A program made the translations under genes and the position numbers. Positions 5,411-6,765 of a stretch of DNA of 6,765 bases are shown here, piece by piece. Source of the stretch: Clostridia bacterium (lineage in GTDB: Bacteria > Bacillota > Clostridia > Christensenellales > QALW01); NCBI GenBank assembly GCA_017964345.1, contig JAGCSD010000100.1, positions 1 through 6,765 of the forward strand. Reading direction: 5' to 3'. A model generated the notes under the pieces. That model made no database searches. It saw only the letters and a program-made list of their open reading frames with translations, and was not told the DNA's origin. Position 1 is the first letter of the stretch. The number at the start of each line of letters is the position of its first letter.

Positions 5411-6102
5411 TAATCGACGCCTCGCAGGGCGACAAAGTTCACATAATTTGATACAAGAAAAGCATATTTTTCCAGTTCCCCGCGCGTGGGTGCGGACAGA
5501 TTTCCGAACGGCACCGTGTCGCGGTCGGTGAATTTTTGGAGGAAATACCGTTTCGCACCACAAATCCATTTTCCGATTTTTTTAAAATCGGATTCATCGT
5601 GCATCTCGCGCACGACGGTGGTGCGAAATTCATACTCGACGTTGCCGCCGAGCAAAAGAGAAACGCTTTCTTCAATCGGTTTCATATCCACCCGGTCCAG
5701 TCCGCAGGTCAGCGCGTATTTTTCGGGACTGTTTTTGATATCCATCGCGATATAGTCCGCCAGGTTTTCCTCCAAAATACGCGAAAGCATTTCGGGATGA
5801 AAGCCGTTGGTGTCCAGTTTTACGGCAAAGCCGCAAGCGCGAATTTTTTCCATAAACGCAGGCAGATCGGCGTGCAAACACGGCTCACCCCCGGTGATCG
5901 CCACGCCGTCAAGCAATCCGTGACGTTTTTCCAAAAAGCCAAAAAACTCCTCTTCGCTCATCAGCGCAGGCGCGGTGCCGTCGATCAGTTCAAAATTATG
6001 ACAGAACGGACAACGGCAGTCGCACGCGTTCAAAAATACCGTGCAGGCGACGTGTCCGGGAAAGTCCAAAAGCGTCATTTTCTGAAGTCCGTACAAATGC
6101 AT
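5410..6102 (-). CDS. nrdG: Anaerobic ribonucleoside-triphosphate reductase activating protein (radical SAM)
   Basis: NrdG uses a [4Fe-4S] cluster and S-adenosylmethionine to abstract hydrogen from the NrdD glycine and so activate the reductase. The 230-residue protein has the radical-SAM cluster motif C27-xxx-C31-xx-C34, embedded in NACDCRCPFCHN. It also has the SAM-binding motif T70-GGEP-74, and DTNG and ADYIAMDIK further on. The opening GLQKMTLLDFPG is typical of the longer NrdG type (about 220-240 residues), found in many Clostridia, rather than the short enterobacterial NrdG of about 155. The ATG at 6100-6102 is one base after the stop of the upstream DUF4037 gene, with a weak GGGGG ribosome-binding site about 6 nt upstream, so translation is probably coupled. 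No terminator separates it from nrdD, so transcripts from further upstream may continue into nrdD in addition to the NrdR-controlled promoter. Confidence 0.95.
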   Translation of the reverse strand: MHLYGLQKMTLLDFPGHVACTVFLNACDCRCPFCHNFELIDGTAPALMSEEEFFGFLEKRHGLLDGVAITGGEPCLHADLPAFMEKIRACGFAVKLDTNGFHPEMLSRILEENLADYIAMDIKNSPEKYALTCGLDRVDMKPIEESVSLLLGGNVEYEFRTTVVREMHDESDFKKIGKWICGAKRYFLQKFTDRDTVPFGNLSAPTRGELEKYAFLVSNYVNFVALRGVD

Positions 6103-6103
6103 C

Positions 6104-6765
6104 TTAAACCCCCGCTAAAATATGGCTGTTTCTTAAAAAACCGTCCGAAACGGTATCATTGACCGAATAAGCGTGTTTTTCAAGGTCGCCGCAGATCGCC
6201 TTGGTCAGCTCCTGTTTCTGCGCCTCTTCAATCACGTCCGAGGCGATACCCTCAATCACCGTGTATTTTTCCTCGGCAATTTCTTTTTCGTTATCGGTGG
6301 TCAGGAGATATTCGAGCAGTTCCGCCTCAAGGGAAAGCAGCGGAAGCGTGCGCAACGCGCGAAAACTCCACTTATAATACGGTTGATACACACGATTAAG
6401 CAAGAAGATCGCGCTCACGGTATGTTTGACAAATTCGACTGCCGACAGCTGTGCCGCCGCCGTTTCGCCGTGAGCAAGACAACGCTTGTAATTGTACTGC
6501 CCCGCCTGCGCCATCAACAGCAGGTGCCCGGCCAGCTTTTTGCGGCGCACATCTTCCGGGAAATACGCCAGACGCTTGCGAATACGCGTAACGGTCCCGG
6601 CGTTATCCAAAAACACTTCGCCGTTTGTCGCTTCGGCGAGCGCCTGTTCCGGCACGCTCATCCATTCAGGGATCGTCAAAACGCCGTCCGCGCTTCCGAC
6701 AAGTTGTGAAAAGAATTCCTCCGTCCGCAAAACACCGCGCCGTGCGCCGCCCACCGGCTGCATCA
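6104..6765 (-). CDS. DUF4037 domain protein, 5' end cut by window edge
   Basis: This is the C-terminal 219 or more residues of a protein I recognise as a DUF4037 family member. Family-like stretches are LAEATNGEVFLDNAGTVTRIRKRL, AYFPEDVRRKKLAGHLLLMAQAGQYNYKRCL, and FLLNRVYQPYYKWSFRALRTLPLL. Full-length members usually begin with a nucleotidyltransferase-like segment, which would lie beyond the right edge, so no catalytic residues can be judged here. The frame stays open to the last base; the ATG at 6761-6763 has no upstream sequence to test and is probably internal. No membrane segment is seen. The biochemical role of the family is not established. Its stop codon is one base before the nrdG start, so the two genes share a transcript and possibly a physiological link, though such pairings can also be incidental. 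Confidence 0.8.
   Translation of the reverse strand, partial: MQPVGGARRGVLRTEEFFSQLVGSADGVLTIPEWMSVPEQALAEATNGEVFLDNAGTVTRIRKRLAYFPEDVRRKKLAGHLLLMAQAGQYNYKRCLAHGETAAAQLSAVEFVKHTVSAIFLLNRVYQPYYKWSFRALRTLPLLSLEAELLEYLLTTDNEKEIAEEKYTVIEGIASDVIEEAQKQELTKAICGDLEKHAYSVNDTVSDGFLRNSHILAGV

Noticed and set aside
4374..5531. 385-codon open frame on the plus strand
   Set aside because: It lies antisense to nrdD and runs through the NrdR promoter into nrdG. The protein looks like low-complexity reverse-strand translation, and nrdD has clear catalytic motifs throughout.
5536..6162. 208-codon open frame on the plus strand
   Set aside because: It is antisense to nrdG, which carries the radical-SAM motifs. 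No ribosome-binding site or recognisable domain was seen.
1..6765. CRISPR arrays, insertion sequences, tRNA or rRNA genes
   Set aside because: No spaced direct repeats, transposase-like frames, terminal inverted repeats or tRNA-like cloverleafs were seen on either strand.

Overview
The window reads as chromosomal DNA of an anaerobic, endospore-forming member of the Clostridia. The evidence is a sporulation sigma factor (sigma-G), an oxygen-sensitive class III (anaerobic) ribonucleotide reductase with its radical-SAM activase, and a fairly balanced base composition. I cannot assign a family or genus. Gene density is high. No mobile element, CRISPR array, tRNA or rRNA was seen. The arrangement looks like housekeeping chromosome.

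Left part (1-1870): sigG and pgsA (the pgsA 3' end is cut by the left edge) form a minus-strand pair separated by 13 bp, with the pgsA ribosome-binding site overlapping the sigG stop codon. Diverging from sigG is a plus-strand gene for a 144-residue, all-helical, cysteine-containing protein resembling DUF2383-type four-helix-bundle proteins. The 166-bp divergent region carries sigma-F/sigma-G-like promoter sequences facing both ways. The better match precedes the unknown gene, which suggests it is expressed in the forespore.

Middle and right part (1871-6765): four minus-strand genes in the order DUF4037 protein (5' end cut by the right edge), nrdG, nrdD, trxB-like reductase. The DUF4037 gene and nrdG are separated by one base and are surely co-transcribed. 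Between nrdG and nrdD lies a consensus vegetative promoter (TTGACA, 17 bp, TATAAT) with two NrdR-type boxes 31 bp apart, one covering the -35. nrdD should therefore be repressed by the (d)ATP-sensing regulator NrdR, while nrdG is placed upstream of that control point. nrdD encodes an unusually long enzyme whose C-terminus is a fused glutaredoxin/NrdH-like domain (CPNC). A thioredoxin-reductase-like flavoprotein follows directly; it keeps the CxxC and nucleotide-fold glycines but has lost the HRRxxxR signature for NADPH. Together these genes suggest a self-contained electron route from an unidentified donor to flavoprotein to fused redoxin to NrdD active site, with NrdG installing the glycyl radical. 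A bidirectional intrinsic terminator sits between nrdD and trxB, so trxB expression probably depends on read-through. A second strong hairpin terminates trxB in the convergent gap with the helical-protein gene.

The two points most worth following up are the NrdD-redoxin fusion paired with an NADPH-motif-deficient reductase, and the sigma-F/G-type promoter on the uncharacterised gene next to sigG.
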